A DNA stretch of 64,000 bases from Dyadobacter arcticus (GCF_011762185.1 NZ_JAASQJ010000004.1:1-64000), one strand, 5' to 3'; positions 54,429 through 64,000 are shown, counted from the first letter of the stretch. Notes: a model not told the origin generated them from the letters alone. Numbers and translations are program-made.

Positions 54429-57400
54429 ATGATTAACCAGGTTGGCTTCCGTTTCCCAGCAAACATATTTTTCCCTTTTTTATTGATCTTTCTTGCTTTC
54501 CAGCATAGTTTCAGCCAGCAAAAGACAATATGGAAAATAGGAGAGGCTGATAATTCACCGTCAGGAATGGCGCTGGCGCCTGACCAGTTTAAACGTTTTC
54601 TGGAAAAGGATTTTGGCTATGAGGATAATTTTTTTCTGATAGGCCTATCAGATGCTCAGAAAGACTGGCCTTATGTGCTACCCGGACCAGTGAATGGATG
54701 GGGTGGTACGGGTAATACTTCGGGAATCAGGTCCCACTTTCTGACTGTTTTATTTGACATTAAAGACAAACCGGCTTCCGGCAAATGGGAGTTAGTGGTA
54801 GATATTTTGGAGACAGATTCTATTTCCGCGCCATTTTTCAAAGTCGTTATCAATAGTAAATCGTGGGAGTTTAAGCTTGCGAAAGGATCTGGTTTTAAAG
54901 ACCCTGGTAGATTCTCAGCTAATCCCAAAGAGCAGCTTATCAAAATTGATATCCCGTCGGAGCTGATCAAAACAGGTACCAATGAAATTGTAATGACGAC
55001 CCTGCAAGGCGGATGGCTCGCATTTGACCAGCTCAAACTGGAAGGCCCTGCCCCGGCTCAGCTGTCAATGCCCGGCAAAGTGTTGCTCCGGAATGTTAAA
55101 GCTGCTGAATATGAGTTGAATGTGGACGGAAAGCAGGTGCAACCTTTATTGATCGATGTAACGCAGCTGAAAGGCGAGCCGGTGATTGAGGTTAAGCTGG
55201 ATGGAAAATTGATTTTGAACCAAAAAGTAGAACAGCAACGCTACATGCTCGAGGCGCCTATGCCTGCGGTTACCCAACCCAGGTCAGGAACATATCAGGT
55301 TTTCGCAGACAAACAACTTATCAGCTCCGGAAAGATCGAGCGAGGTAAAAAGAAGTTTCGAACGCCAGCGGGTTATGTGAATACGATGCTGGGTGCCGGG
55401 CATTCGAGATGGATGATTGCGCCCGGCCCGTGGATGCCTTTTGGAATGGTTAAGTTGAGTCCTGACAATCAAAACGGTGGATGGCAGGCGGGATATGATC
55501 CTACTTTTGAGTCTATTGGTACATTCAGCCATATTCATGAATGGACGATGACTGGGTTGGGTGTTTTCCCCACTGCCGGACCACTGCAAGTCAAAATGGG
55601 TGATCAGAATAATCCGGATGAAGGCTACCGGTCGCGAATCGACAAAAGCAAGGAGGAAGCGCCATTGGGTTATTATAAAGTAAATTTAACCGACAATAAC
55701 ATCACTGCCGAGCTCACCGCTACAACTCGTGCGTCATTCCAGAAATATACTTATCATGAAAGTGCGGTCGGACGCGTGATGGTTGACCTTCAGATTCCAA
55801 CCGAATATGGGTATAAAATCAAAAACGTCAAGGTCGACAAAGTGAGCGCACAACGCATTGAAGGGTATTGCGATCAGCTTTCAAACGACGTCTGGTCCGG
55901 CGGGATCGATCAGCAATATAAGGTGCATTTTGTCATCGAATTTGACCAACCTATTAAAAATCATGGAGTTTGGCTAAATAATGAAGTAAAACAACAAACC
56001 AACCTTTCGGCTGACAGTGCCAGAAATGCTGGCCTGTATTTTGAATTTGATACAAAGGAAAACAAGGTTGTCCAGGTAAGGTCGGGGATTTCGTACGTGA
56101 GCGTCGAAAATGCCTTGCTCAATTTGAAAACAGAAATTTCAGATCCATTTGGCTGGAATTTTGAGCTGGTTAGGGGCAACCAGGAGAAGGTTTGGAATGA
56201 ACTGCTTGGGCGCGTATCCATATCCAGCAATGACAAACGGGAAAAGGAGCGTTTTTATACCAATATGTACCGCTCACTCGCAAGCAGGAATACATTCAGC
56301 GATGTGGATGGGAGCTGGCGGGATGCCGATGAGGTGGTGAATAAATTTCAAAATAAAGATGACGTGGCATTGGGTTGCGACGCTTTCTGGAATACGTTCT
56401 GGAATCTGAACCAGTTTTGGAACCTTGTCACGCCCGAATGGTCCAACAGGTGGGTAAAATCTCAATTGGCCATGTATGACCGCGGAGGCTGGCTGGCAAA
56501 AGGCCCGGCAGGTATGGAGTACATTCCGGTGATGGTGGCCGAACACGAAGTGCCGCTGATTGTTGGCGCTTACCAAATGGGGATACGCGGCTATGATGTG
56601 AACAAAGCTTACGAGGCCGTCCGAAAGATGCAAACGACTCCTGCTGAATCGATTGGAGGTGGAAGGGCAGGCAATGAGGATTTGACAACATATCTGAAAC
56701 ATAGGTATGTACCTTACGATGAGGGCAGGTTTTCGAATTCACTGGAATATAGTTTTGACGACTATTCAGTTTCCCAATTTGCAAAAGCATTGAATAAAAA
56801 GGAAGACCATCAAAAGTTTGGCAAAAGAGGAAACTGGTGGAAAAATGTAATTGATCCCAAAACCGGTTTTGCGCGGATGAAGGATGCAAAAGGTAACTGG
56901 CTTGCAGATTTTGACCCTTTTAAATCTGGTGCAAATCATCATTATGTTGAAGGAAATGCCTGGCAGCTGACATTTTTTGTCCCGCAGGATGTGCCTGGAT
57001 TAGCCAGTGCGATGGGCGAAGCTGAGTTTGTGAAAAGGCTGGATTGGGGCTTCCATGAAAGCGTAAAATGGCGTTACAATGGCCCAAATGACCAATATTG
57101 GGATTACCCTGTAGTTCAGGGAAACCAGCAGTCGATGCACTTTGCATTTCTGTTCAATTGGGTCAGAAAGCCGTGGCTGACACAAAAATGGAGCCGCTCC
57201 ATATTGGATCGGTATTACGGGTACGAAGTTTCGAACGCCTATCTGGGGGACGAGGATCAGGGGCAAATGAGCGCATGGTTTGTGATGAGCGCGCTCGGGA
57301 TTTTTCAGACGGATGGAGGGACCCGTGTCGATCCTATCTATGAAATCGGAAGCCCTATGTTTGAAAAATCTGTCATCAACTTGGGAGAACAATTTGGGAG

Positions 57401-57599
57401 AGGTAAAACCTTTATTATTGAGGCGAAAAATACTTCCCGAAAAAATGTTTACGTGCAAAATGCAGTATTGAATGGCAAGCCGCTCAAAAACTTCTGGTTC
57501 AATGCTTCTGATTTATTAAAAGGCGGGTCCCTGGTTTTAGAAATGGGCCCGGTGCCCAATACCAATTGGGGAGGTGGGGTACCTCCGGTTGCGAAATGA
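54429..57599 (+). CDS. GH92-family alpha-mannosidase with an N-terminal beta domain
   Basis: A 1056-residue secreted enzyme. A signal peptide (FFPFLLIFLAFQHSFS) is followed by a polysaccharide-lyase-like beta domain (residues 25-300). The GH92 domain runs from GYVNTMLGAGHSRWMIAPGP (near 315) to the C-terminus, with the family motifs VEGNAWQLT (about 840) and GDEDQGQMSAWF (about 940), which hold conserved catalytic acids. GH92 enzymes are calcium-dependent exo-alpha-mannosidases. The gene starts just after the TetR gene but is probably not functionally tied to it. ATG at 54408 is an alternative start. Confidence 0.88.
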   Translation: MINQVGFRFPANIFFPFLLIFLAFQHSFSQQKTIWKIGEADNSPSGMALAPDQFKRFLEKDFGYEDNFFLIGLSDAQKDWPYVLPGPVNGWGGTGNTSGIRSHFLTVLFDIKDKPASGKWELVVDILETDSISAPFFKVVINSKSWEFKLAKGSGFKDPGRFSANPKEQLIKIDIPSELIKTGTNEIVMTTLQGGWLAFDQLKLEGPAPAQLSMPGKVLLRNVKAAEYELNVDGKQVQPLLIDVTQLKGEPVIEVKLDGKLILNQKVEQQRYMLEAPMPAVTQPRSGTYQVFADKQLISSGKIERGKKKFRTPAGYVNTMLGAGHSRWMIAPGPWMPFGMVKLSPDNQNGGWQAGYDPTFESIGTFSHIHEWTMTGLGVFPTAGPLQVKMGDQNNPDEGYRSRIDKSKEEAPLGYYKVNLTDNNITAELTATTRASFQKYTYHESAVGRVMVDLQIPTEYGYKIKNVKVDKVSAQRIEGYCDQLSNDVWSGGIDQQYKVHFVIEFDQPIKNHGVWLNNEVKQQTNLSADSARNAGLYFEFDTKENKVVQVRSGISYVSVENALLNLKTEISDPFGWNFELVRGNQEKVWNELLGRVSISSNDKREKERFYTNMYRSLASRNTFSDVDGSWRDADEVVNKFQNKDDVALGCDAFWNTFWNLNQFWNLVTPEWSNRWVKSQLAMYDRGGWLAKGPAGMEYIPVMVAEHEVPLIVGAYQMGIRGYDVNKAYEAVRKMQTTPAESIGGGRAGNEDLTTYLKHRYVPYDEGRFSNSLEYSFDDYSVSQFAKALNKKEDHQKFGKRGNWWKNVIDPKTGFARMKDAKGNWLADFDPFKSGANHHYVEGNAWQLTFFVPQDVPGLASAMGEAEFVKRLDWGFHESVKWRYNGPNDQYWDYPVVQGNQQSMHFAFLFNWVRKPWLTQKWSRSILDRYYGYEVSNAYLGDEDQGQMSAWFVMSALGIFQTDGGTRVDPIYEIGSPMFEKSVINLGEQFGRGKTFIIEAKNTSRKNVYVQNAVLNGKPLKNFWFNASDLLKGGSLVLEMGPVPNTNWGGGVPPVAK

Positions 57600-57609
57600 G
57601 GTAAGCTAG

Positions 57610-57643
57610 TTGGTGCTCCAATTTTGACGGTTGGAAGCACCAA
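57610..57643 (+). terminator. Terminator-like hairpin between convergent genes
   Basis: A 12-base-pair stem with one bulged A (TTGGTGCTCCAA / TTGGAAGCACCAA) lies 10 bases after the GH92 stop and may serve the GH92 gene and the convergent NmrA-like gene. It lacks a long T run. Confidence 0.5.
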
Positions 57644-57668
57644 AAGCCTTATTCAGAGAATATGTAAA

Positions 57669-58526
57669 TTAGTTTTCCTTTAACTCGCCTTCCCAAACCC
57701 CCGACGCCGCGGTTTCCCTCGCGAATTCTGAAAAATCCTTTGCTTTTCTTCCAAGTGCCCGGAAAACGTCATCAGTAATGTATGCGTTTCTGCCATCTAA
57801 TACTTCCTCAAAAAGATAGCTGATGAACCCGATTGCGTCTTCCGGAACTTCGTATTGCCGCATCATTTGCTGATAATCCTGGCTGCTGATTTGTTCATAA
57901 TGGATGTTTCTGCCTGTGGCAGAGGCGATTTCCTGGACAGCTTCCTTAAATGTAAGCAGGCGTGGCCCGGTAACCTCGTACAATTTTCCGTCATGGGCAG
58001 TATTGGTGAACGCTGCGACTGCGATATCTGCAATATCATCCACATCTATAAATGGTTCACCCACATCACCCACGGGCAGCGTCATGTAGCCACCGGCAAT
58101 AGGATCCAGCAGGTAGCCTTCGCTGAAATTCTGGTTGAACCAGCTTGCCCGGATGATCGTGTAATTGACACTGGCATTCATTAAAACCTGCTCGGTAAGC
58201 TGCGCTTCTTCCTCGCCACGGCCAGATAAGAGCACATATTTAAGAATCCCTGCTGTCTTTGCCGATTCAATCAGCGAACTTACCACGTCGACGGCGCCGG
58301 GAACGGCCAGATCGGGTTGGTAACTGATGTAGATCGCATCCATCCCTTCCAATGCAGTGCCCCAGGTTGAACTATCCAGCCAGTCGAACGACGGTGTTGC
58401 GCTGCGGGAACCAATCCGTACCGAAATTCCTAATTGGCTGAGTTTCTCAGCTACCCTCCTGCCTGTTTTGCCTGTCCCGCCAAGCACTAAAACCTGTTTT
58501 GTGTTAATCTCCTGAAAGTTTTTCAT
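57669..58526 (-). CDS. NmrA-like NAD(P)-binding protein
   Basis: A 285-residue Rossmann-fold protein (VLVLGGTGKTGRRVAEKL, residues 12-29) of the NmrA/QOR2-like group, with segments YVLLSGRGEEEA, IIRASWFNQNFSEG and VDDIADIAVAAF. Such proteins sense or reduce quinones or act as redox-sensing regulators. No catalytic Tyr-Lys pair of classical SDRs is obvious. Confidence 0.87.
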   Translation of the reverse strand: MKNFQEINTKQVLVLGGTGKTGRRVAEKLSQLGISVRIGSRSATPSFDWLDSSTWGTALEGMDAIYISYQPDLAVPGAVDVVSSLIESAKTAGILKYVLLSGRGEEEAQLTEQVLMNASVNYTIIRASWFNQNFSEGYLLDPIAGGYMTLPVGDVGEPFIDVDDIADIAVAAFTNTAHDGKLYEVTGPRLLTFKEAVQEIASATGRNIHYEQISSQDYQQMMRQYEVPEDAIGFISYLFEEVLDGRNAYITDDVFRALGRKAKDFSEFARETAASGVWEGELKEN

Positions 58527-58559
58527 GTTCCTATTTTAAATTGAATATTAATTTCATTT

Positions 58560-58587
58560 CAAAATTAGGATGACCTCGATGGGCAAA
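58560..58587 (-). promoter_or_regulatory. Candidate promoter of the NmrA-like gene
   Basis: On the minus strand, TAATTTTG (58567-58560) matches the TAnnTTTG element. A TTTG lies at 58587-58584 with a 16-base spacer, slightly shorter than usual. Confidence 0.4.
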
Positions 58588-58660
58588 ATAGAACGAAAAC
58601 GACAGATTGTCCTGTCCGGCTGAAATGGCAGAAATTAGGTCAGGTAAAAACAAAAACTAA

Positions 58661-58668
58661 TACTTTTG
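58661..58668 (+). promoter_or_regulatory. Candidate -7 element of the DMT transporter gene
   Basis: TACTTTTG is an exact TAnnTTTG match 25 bases before the start codon. No good TTG is seen 17-23 bases upstream. Confidence 0.4.
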
Positions 58669-58693
58669 CCTCTTAACATGATTTTGATAGTAT

Positions 58694-59611
58694 ATGAAGA
58701 AGGAGAAAGAATCGATTGATGTCAAGATCATACTCGCCTTTGCAGCCATTTATATTATTTGGGGGAGCACTTACCTGGCGATAAAAATTGGCTTAGAGGA
58801 CATTCCACCCTTTCTCATGGCCAGCATGCGGTATTTCATTGCAGGTGTGCTGATGATAGCCATTCATCTGATCAGGCAGGGAGGCGAATCAAAAGGGAAT
58901 TTGTTCAGAAACATGGTTTTGGGAGCCTTCCTGCTCACATTTGGTCAGGGCGTTATTTTTTGGGCAGAGCAATATCTTTCTTCCGGACTCACAGCGGTGT
59001 TTATTGCAACCCTTCCAATTTGGTATATCGTAGCAGACAGGAGAAACTGGAAGGGATATTTTAGCAGCAAACTTACATTGGTTAGCATTGCGCTGGGGCT
59101 GGCGGGTATTGTGGTTTTGTTTAGCGGGCAGACCATTACCAATGGGCAAGAATTTGGAAATAAGACTATTATCGCATCATTTGTAGCAATCGGATCATGT
59201 ATATGTTGGGCCGTGGGATCACTTTATTATAAATATAATCTTTCAGGCGGGCCGCTATTCTATGACGTAGGTTATCAATTGATTGGAGGTGCATTGTCTT
59301 GTCTTACGATTAGTTTGTTTTTGAATGAAGGCGCAGCTTTTAATTTGGGCGACGTTACCACAAATGCCTGGGGCGCACTGCTATACTTGTCCATAGCAGG
59401 ATCAATCATTGCTTTCACGGCTTCCTATTATCTATTAGCCCGCAGACCGGCTGCCGTGGTTGGGACTTATGCTTATGTAAACCCGATCATTGCGGTCTTG
59501 CTAGGCTTCTTCATTGCCGGCGAAACCATCACAGCCCGCCAGATTATCGCCATGGGTATTATTTTACTTGCTGCCTATCTGGCGAACAAGGTTAAGCTTG
59601 AAAAGGTATGA
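58694..59611 (+). CDS. EamA-family (DMT) exporter
   Basis: A 305-residue membrane protein with ten predicted helices in two EamA repeats. Conserved features are IIWGSTYLAIKIGLEDIPP near residue 20 and the C-terminal VGTYAYVNPIIAVLLGFFIAGE. The family exports amino acids or other small metabolites; substrate unknown. Confidence 0.92.
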   Translation: MKKEKESIDVKIILAFAAIYIIWGSTYLAIKIGLEDIPPFLMASMRYFIAGVLMIAIHLIRQGGESKGNLFRNMVLGAFLLTFGQGVIFWAEQYLSSGLTAVFIATLPIWYIVADRRNWKGYFSSKLTLVSIALGLAGIVVLFSGQTITNGQEFGNKTIIASFVAIGSCICWAVGSLYYKYNLSGGPLFYDVGYQLIGGALSCLTISLFLNEGAAFNLGDVTTNAWGALLYLSIAGSIIAFTASYYLLARRPAAVVGTYAYVNPIIAVLLGFFIAGETITARQIIAMGIILLAAYLANKVKLEKV

Positions 59612-59664
59612 GTGATTGGCAGATGCTTTGAACACGAACCTGGCGCGTAGTAGTGGTTTTCCGG

Positions 59665-62600
59665 TTAATTCCTATTTTTCAGAATATCCTCAATAGCAAA
59701 AACTTCTCCATTTCTGATCACCGTTTGCACATTCAGGACGTCTTTAATATTCTTCAGGGGATCTCCGTCAACGATCACCATATCAGCGAGTTTCCCACTC
59801 TCCAATGTCCCCAGATCCTTGCTCACACCCAATGCTTCGGCGGCATACAGCGTAGCCGACCTCAGGGTTTGGAAGGGTGTGACGCCCCCGTCGACCCAGC
59901 TTTGCAGTTCGGCATGGTAGCTGATTCCCGGATGAATGATCGGGGAATCGGTACCGGGCGTAACGTGCCCACCGCGGTCTACCATGGTTTTGATTGTTTT
60001 TTGGATATTGGAAAAGGTTGTTAAAAATGCAGGGTTGATCTTGGACCGCAGAGCAGTTTGTTCTTTGACCTGATCCAAAATAGCTGGCGAGTAAAATGCA
60101 GCAAATTGCTTATGGTTAAAAAATGCGGCGTCTTTGTTTACAAGCATGGACATCCCGCCTTGTAATGAGGCTGTTGGCGTAATGTTCATGCCTGACTTGA
60201 TCAGCAACTCCGTCACATCCTGGTACGACTTATTCATTGTAGACAGTTTGGGCGAATAGCCTCTGCGGCTTGTGGCACCAATATGCTCTACCGCGTCCAC
60301 GCCGTAACGCATGGCGGGGTAAATTTCATGAGAGGAAACCGGGATCCCAATGGAATGGGCGAAACTGGTAATTCGCTGCTGCATCACATCAGGCATCCGC
60401 ACATAAGTTTTGATCATGTCAAATTCCAGGCGCTTAGCCTTTTCAAGTTCCAGTTCGAGTTGTGCACCTGCAACGTTACCGACATTCATGCCGTAGTAAA
60501 TGCGGCTGCCATCGAGGATTCCGCCGGTATAAAAATTTCGCGGGCCAATCCTGCGGCCACTTGCCCAGGATTCCTTCCGCTCGATCACGTCGTACGGATC
60601 GCCTCCGGTTTCGCGGGTTGTTGTAATGCCATAGCCCAGCCATAACCTCCCCAGCTGTTCCCCAGCCGTGGCCGACTGGTGCGTATGCATTTCAATAAGT
60701 CCGGGAATGACGGTTTTTGTGGAAGCGTCAATCAATTTCCCGGTCCTGCCCGCTTTATGCGGTTCGATTTTTACGATCCGGTTGCGTTCAATAAACACAT
60801 CCACATTGCGCTGGTAACCATCCGTTTTGCCATTGAAAAGCTTTCCGGCGTGAATAACATATTTTCCGATCGGCTGCTTTACCATATAATTGAGGCTCAT
60901 TTGGATCGTTTCGGTTGCCCCGCTTAGAACCGATACTTTTTTGAGTACATCGGTGGCCATGAATACAATGCTTTTAGAATCGCCTGTCCAGCTCGGGTTT
61001 TCTGCCAGTTCGTTTGTTAAGCGGCGCGGTGCTGCGAGCAGATCACCTTTTTCATTCACGGCGACGATCCAGAGCACACCATCCATCGAGAATGCAAATT
61101 TGCTACCATCCGGCGACCAATAAGGTCCGTTTTTTCCGCGCGTTGATAAGGTGCGTTCGTTGGCTGGCGTCGTGTAGCGGAAGCTTTTGTCTTTTGTCGA
61201 AATGATTAAAAACTTGCTGACGCCTTCACGATACCTGGTAGAATAGGGCACAAGCGATGACACCACAACATACTTTCCATCAGGTGACCAACTAGGCTGT
61301 GAACCATCAAAAATAGGTTCATATAAGTTTGTTGATTTGCCGGAAGCAATGTCAATCACTTTCATAGCAAAACGCCCGAAAACGGATGGATCTTTCTGAT
61401 AATAAGCGATTTGCGTGCCGTCGGCAGAAAATGATGGAAGAGTTAGCGCGTCTGGCGCGTCGAGTAGCAAGGTGTCTTTACCTGAAACGAAATCGCGGCA
61501 GTATAAATCCATATTTCCCTTGCGGTCGCTGAGGTAGGCGAGTCGCTTCCCGTCTGTTGACCAGGCCGGGTCAATTTCAATAAATTCATCATTGGTTATC
61601 GGGAACGGTATGTCACTGCCTTTCTTGAGAATGTAGAGATCGCCCAAAGCGGTAAATGCAATGCTTTTTCCGTCCGGAGACACAACCGGGCCGCGGATAC
61701 CTTTTACTGGCCGGTTTGTTTTTGCATTGAAGTCGTAGATTTTGGTTTTGTATGGAGTTCGTCCTAAGGTCATTTGGACTTGGAATGGAACTGCCGAGCC
61801 TTGTTTTTCGCCCAGTTTTTTCCTGACGATCTTACCATCCGAGGCATACAAATATTCCGTATCAGAAAGCCACGAAACCTTAAATGGAAATACATCTTCG
61901 TCGGGTTCGGATAAGGTTATCCACTCGCCACCACCCAGCGTAGCCATATCCAGCACTGTTTTTCCTTCAATAAAATTGTGGAAAATAATCTTGGGCTTAC
62001 TGGGATGCCACATGGGTGCACCAAGCTTTCCCGTGGTGGTCAGGAAAAGTTTTTCTTTCCCGGAAGCCTCACGTAAGGAAGTCTCCATCATGTAAATGCC
62101 AGGCGCAGAGGTACGTTCCGAAACATAACTCAATCTGGATCCGTCGGGCGAGAAGGCTGGGAAATAATCATTGCCCTGATCATGCGTGAGTTGCGTCAGC
62201 TTGCCACTTTCGGGTTCAAGTTGCCAGATATCGTAATTGCCACTCCTGTCTGACGAGAAAACGAGCTTTTTGCCATCGGGTGACCAATACGGTTCGCGGT
62301 CATCAAAGGTGCCAAATGTAAGCTGAACCGGCGCGCCGCCATTTTTATCAACAGAATAAATGTGAAAGTTACCATCCCAGAATGCCTGAAATGTAATTTT
62401 TGAACCATCTGGCGACCATACCGGCTGACGGCAATCGCCCAGTTCGTCGGTTAACGCCTTGGCATTGCTGCCGCTCACAGGAATAGTGAAAATAGTCCCC
62501 TGTAAGTCCATCGCAATTGTCTTCTTATCAGGCGAAAGTGCAATTGCGATGTTGGTACCTTCCGTAAGCGTTACTTTTAAGGAATCGGTCCTTGTGTTAG

Positions 62601-62685
62601 CGGCCGTAGTATTGATATTCAGTCCAACCAAACCAATGCAGGCGAAAGTCAGGAATACTGTTTTAATTTTTCGAGAGAAGGTCAT
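59665..62685 (-). CDS. TolB-like propeller fused to an amidohydrolase
   Basis: A 1006-residue exported protein (signal helix 10-30). Residues 45-600 contain many WD40-like/TolB repeats of the form SPDGKKLVFSSDRSGNYDIW. Residues 620-1006 are a metal-dependent amidohydrolase: MHTHQ near 666 (His667, His669), SSHEIYP, PGTDSP, and the C-terminal LESGKLADMVIVDGDPL. The whole resembles secreted imidazolonepropionase- or dipeptidase-like fusions common in Bacteroidota; the substrate is unknown. It stands alone. Confidence 0.9.
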   Translation of the reverse strand: MTFSRKIKTVFLTFACIGLVGLNINTTAANTRTDSLKVTLTEGTNIAIALSPDKKTIAMDLQGTIFTIPVSGSNAKALTDELGDCRQPVWSPDGSKITFQAFWDGNFHIYSVDKNGGAPVQLTFGTFDDREPYWSPDGKKLVFSSDRSGNYDIWQLEPESGKLTQLTHDQGNDYFPAFSPDGSRLSYVSERTSAPGIYMMETSLREASGKEKLFLTTTGKLGAPMWHPSKPKIIFHNFIEGKTVLDMATLGGGEWITLSEPDEDVFPFKVSWLSDTEYLYASDGKIVRKKLGEKQGSAVPFQVQMTLGRTPYKTKIYDFNAKTNRPVKGIRGPVVSPDGKSIAFTALGDLYILKKGSDIPFPITNDEFIEIDPAWSTDGKRLAYLSDRKGNMDLYCRDFVSGKDTLLLDAPDALTLPSFSADGTQIAYYQKDPSVFGRFAMKVIDIASGKSTNLYEPIFDGSQPSWSPDGKYVVVSSLVPYSTRYREGVSKFLIISTKDKSFRYTTPANERTLSTRGKNGPYWSPDGSKFAFSMDGVLWIVAVNEKGDLLAAPRRLTNELAENPSWTGDSKSIVFMATDVLKKVSVLSGATETIQMSLNYMVKQPIGKYVIHAGKLFNGKTDGYQRNVDVFIERNRIVKIEPHKAGRTGKLIDASTKTVIPGLIEMHTHQSATAGEQLGRLWLGYGITTTRETGGDPYDVIERKESWASGRRIGPRNFYTGGILDGSRIYYGMNVGNVAGAQLELELEKAKRLEFDMIKTYVRMPDVMQQRITSFAHSIGIPVSSHEIYPAMRYGVDAVEHIGATSRRGYSPKLSTMNKSYQDVTELLIKSGMNITPTASLQGGMSMLVNKDAAFFNHKQFAAFYSPAILDQVKEQTALRSKINPAFLTTFSNIQKTIKTMVDRGGHVTPGTDSPIIHPGISYHAELQSWVDGGVTPFQTLRSATLYAAEALGVSKDLGTLESGKLADMVIVDGDPLKNIKDVLNVQTVIRNGEVFAIEDILKNRN

Positions 62686-62997
62686 CCGGCTTATTTCTTA
62701 TAGAGTAGGTTTATAAAGATAAGCCCCTGACTTGTCGAAAAGACCCAATTTCAGCAGATTTTTTCAGCGGAACTAGCGACGTACTTAACAACCGGCATAA
62801 CTATCATGTGGTGTTAGAATGAACCGGGAAAATCCTTCAACGAAACATCGCTGTTCTTTTTTGAAACATCTCTGTTCCTCTCAAAAATAGAGAGCAGCTA
62901 CTTTTGAGAGGATCGTCATGAATCTGCGCAACCCCGTCACCCGTATACGCGTATCCCAAGATGAAGTGATCCTGATTCCCAGACTACATCTACCGCC
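62686..62997. promoter_or_regulatory. Regulatory region with direct and inverted repeats upstream of the TPR gene
   Basis: A 312-base gap. It contains a 15-base direct repeat GAAACATC(G/T)CTGTTC at 62842-62856 and 62863-62877, 21 bases apart, so on the same face of the helix. Overlapping its end is an 11-base-pair inverted repeat TCCTCTCAAAA/TTTTGAGAGGA (62876-62886 and 62902-62912). Both look like protein binding sites or a leader structure for the gene starting at 62998. No gene is seen. Confidence 0.5.
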
Positions 62998-64000
62998 ATG
63001 AAAAATAGTAATCTTTATTGCCTTCTGCTATGGATCTTTTTGTTTGCCTTTTCCGCCGAAGCGCAGCAAAACCAGGCCAAAGTGCTGGAAGAAAAGCTTT
63101 CCCGCACACCAGCGGATACCAACAGAGTCAATTTATTGCACCATTTGTCCTATCAATACTATATATGGGGCGGTGATCAGGAAAGAATTAAAATGTATGC
63201 TGACGAGTGTTTGCAATTGTCCATCAAACTGCATCATACCTACGGTATTGCATTGGCGTATAATGCATTGGGCAGATACTATTTTAAAACCAATCAGAAC
63301 CAGCAGGCCCTGATGCATTTTGAAAAGGCCCTGAAATTTTATCAGCTGGTAGGGCGAAAGTTAGGCCTTGCCGTTATTTATAGAAGTATCGCCATGGTGA
63401 ACCAGGATATGGGAAATTTCGCCAAATCCATGGAATATTACTTAAAAAGCATCCGCATCGGGGAAGAGATCCAAAACCAGGAGATTATTGGCAATACGTT
63501 TCAGACCATTGGCTTACTGATGCTGGATCAAAAAAAATACGACGATGCCCTTTGCTACCTTTTTCAAGCATTATCCATTCATCAAAAACTAAAAGATGAC
63601 AGAAGCAAGGCTATTACATTGAATGCGATCGGGCTGGTGTGTCAGGAACGCAGGCAATATGCCAGGGCCTTGCATTACCTGAACCGGTCGCTGAGGCTTT
63701 CTGACTCGCTCGACCTGCCACAAATCAGGGTTACCAGCTACAACAGTTTGGGCGCAGTGCTTTTTTTTCAGAAACGGTATGATCATGCTTTCGGCTATTA
63801 CGAAAAAGCGCTGAACCTGGCCGCGCCACAGAGTTATCAGAAGCCAATGAGCATTGCCATGGATGGCATGGCTGATGTTTATCTGAAAAAGAATAATACT
63901 GCCGAAGCCATCTACTATTACCAAAAATCTCTGGAAATCGCAGAGGCAGCCGAGCTGATTAAACAGAAAATTGAGGCGCACGAGGGATTAATGACCGCTT
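62998..64000 (+). CDS. Secreted or membrane TPR-repeat protein, truncated by the window edge
   Basis: At least 334 residues, open to the right. A signal peptide (LYCLLLWIFLFAFSAEAQ) is followed by tetratricopeptide repeats of about 40 residues with the pattern ALMHFEKALKFYQ, SMEYYLKSIRIGEE, ALCYLFQALSIHQ, ALHYLNRSLRLSD and AFGYYEKALNLAA. In Bacteroidota such repeats usually precede a transmembrane helix and a histidine kinase or LuxR/HTH domain, so this is probably the sensor part of a regulator (inference). Confidence 0.88.
   Translation, partial: MKNSNLYCLLLWIFLFAFSAEAQQNQAKVLEEKLSRTPADTNRVNLLHHLSYQYYIWGGDQERIKMYADECLQLSIKLHHTYGIALAYNALGRYYFKTNQNQQALMHFEKALKFYQLVGRKLGLAVIYRSIAMVNQDMGNFAKSMEYYLKSIRIGEEIQNQEIIGNTFQTIGLLMLDQKKYDDALCYLFQALSIHQKLKDDRSKAITLNAIGLVCQERRQYARALHYLNRSLRLSDSLDLPQIRVTSYNSLGAVLFFQKRYDHAFGYYEKALNLAAPQSYQKPMSIAMDGMADVYLKKNNTAEAIYYYQKSLEIAEAAELIKQKIEAHEGLMTA

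Noticed and set aside
1..64000. CRISPR arrays, tRNA or rRNA genes
   Set aside because: I saw no regularly spaced repeats and no recognisable tRNA or rRNA sequence; the direct repeat near 62842 has only two copies.

Overview
The window comes from a member of the Bacteroidota, most likely a Cytophagales bacterium of the Dyadobacter/Spirosoma type. The evidence is a SusC/SusD pair, TonB-dependent receptors with carboxypeptidase-like N-terminal domains, a relict type IX secretion sorting domain, LytTR two-component regulation, promoters of the TAnnTTTG class and a PQQ dehydrogenase with a built-in haem domain. The genus is an inference from gene content; the phylum is secure.

Positions 469-21622 (minus strand) hold an essentially complete extracellular contractile injection system (eCIS, the Afp/PVC/MAC/AlgoCIS class). 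In transcription order it runs: Pvc16-type cap protein, an unrecognised 369-residue protein, sheath, two tube proteins, a 54-residue DUF5908 protein, LysM protein, VgrG-like spike, PAAR-like tip, gp25-like protein, two very large baseplate proteins, tape measure protein and AAA+ ATPase. The last two genes encode payload-like proteins. They share an N-terminal eCIS-core (DUF4157) module but have unrelated C-termini, one of which carries an HNH-nuclease-like motif. No tail-fibre gene is recognisable. Several genes overlap by 1-4 bases, so translation is probably coupled. Just upstream lies a frameshifted remnant of a tyrosine recombinase, which suggests past mobility.

Positions 22399-30336 hold a nutrient region: SusD and SusC (minus), then a secreted tannase/feruloyl-esterase-like enzyme and a luciferase-like flavin oxidoreductase (plus). 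A decayed type IX sorting domain precedes the esterase. Positions 30444-35490 are accessory: an orphan Phd-type antitoxin, a compact three-gene operon of unknown function, an XRE regulator, an SRPBCC protein, a RidA-like protein, a Crp-family regulator and a small hydrolase.

Positions 35624-41083 hold a broken AraC regulator divergent from a four-gene oxidative catabolic operon (PhyH dioxygenase, Gfo/Idh/MocA dehydrogenase, TIM-barrel isomerase, PQQ dehydrogenase). Positions 41141-48993 carry small membrane and YciI proteins, a DUF2461 protein, a di-haem peroxidase, a porin-like protein, a LytS/LytT two-component pair and a TonB-dependent receptor. Positions 49157-54407 encode a TolC/HlyD/ABC export operon whose ATPase motifs are heavily degenerate, controlled by a divergent TetR protein with a visible palindromic operator. 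The right end carries a GH92 mannosidase, an NmrA-like protein, a DMT exporter, a TolB-propeller/amidohydrolase fusion and the start of a TPR protein that runs off the edge.
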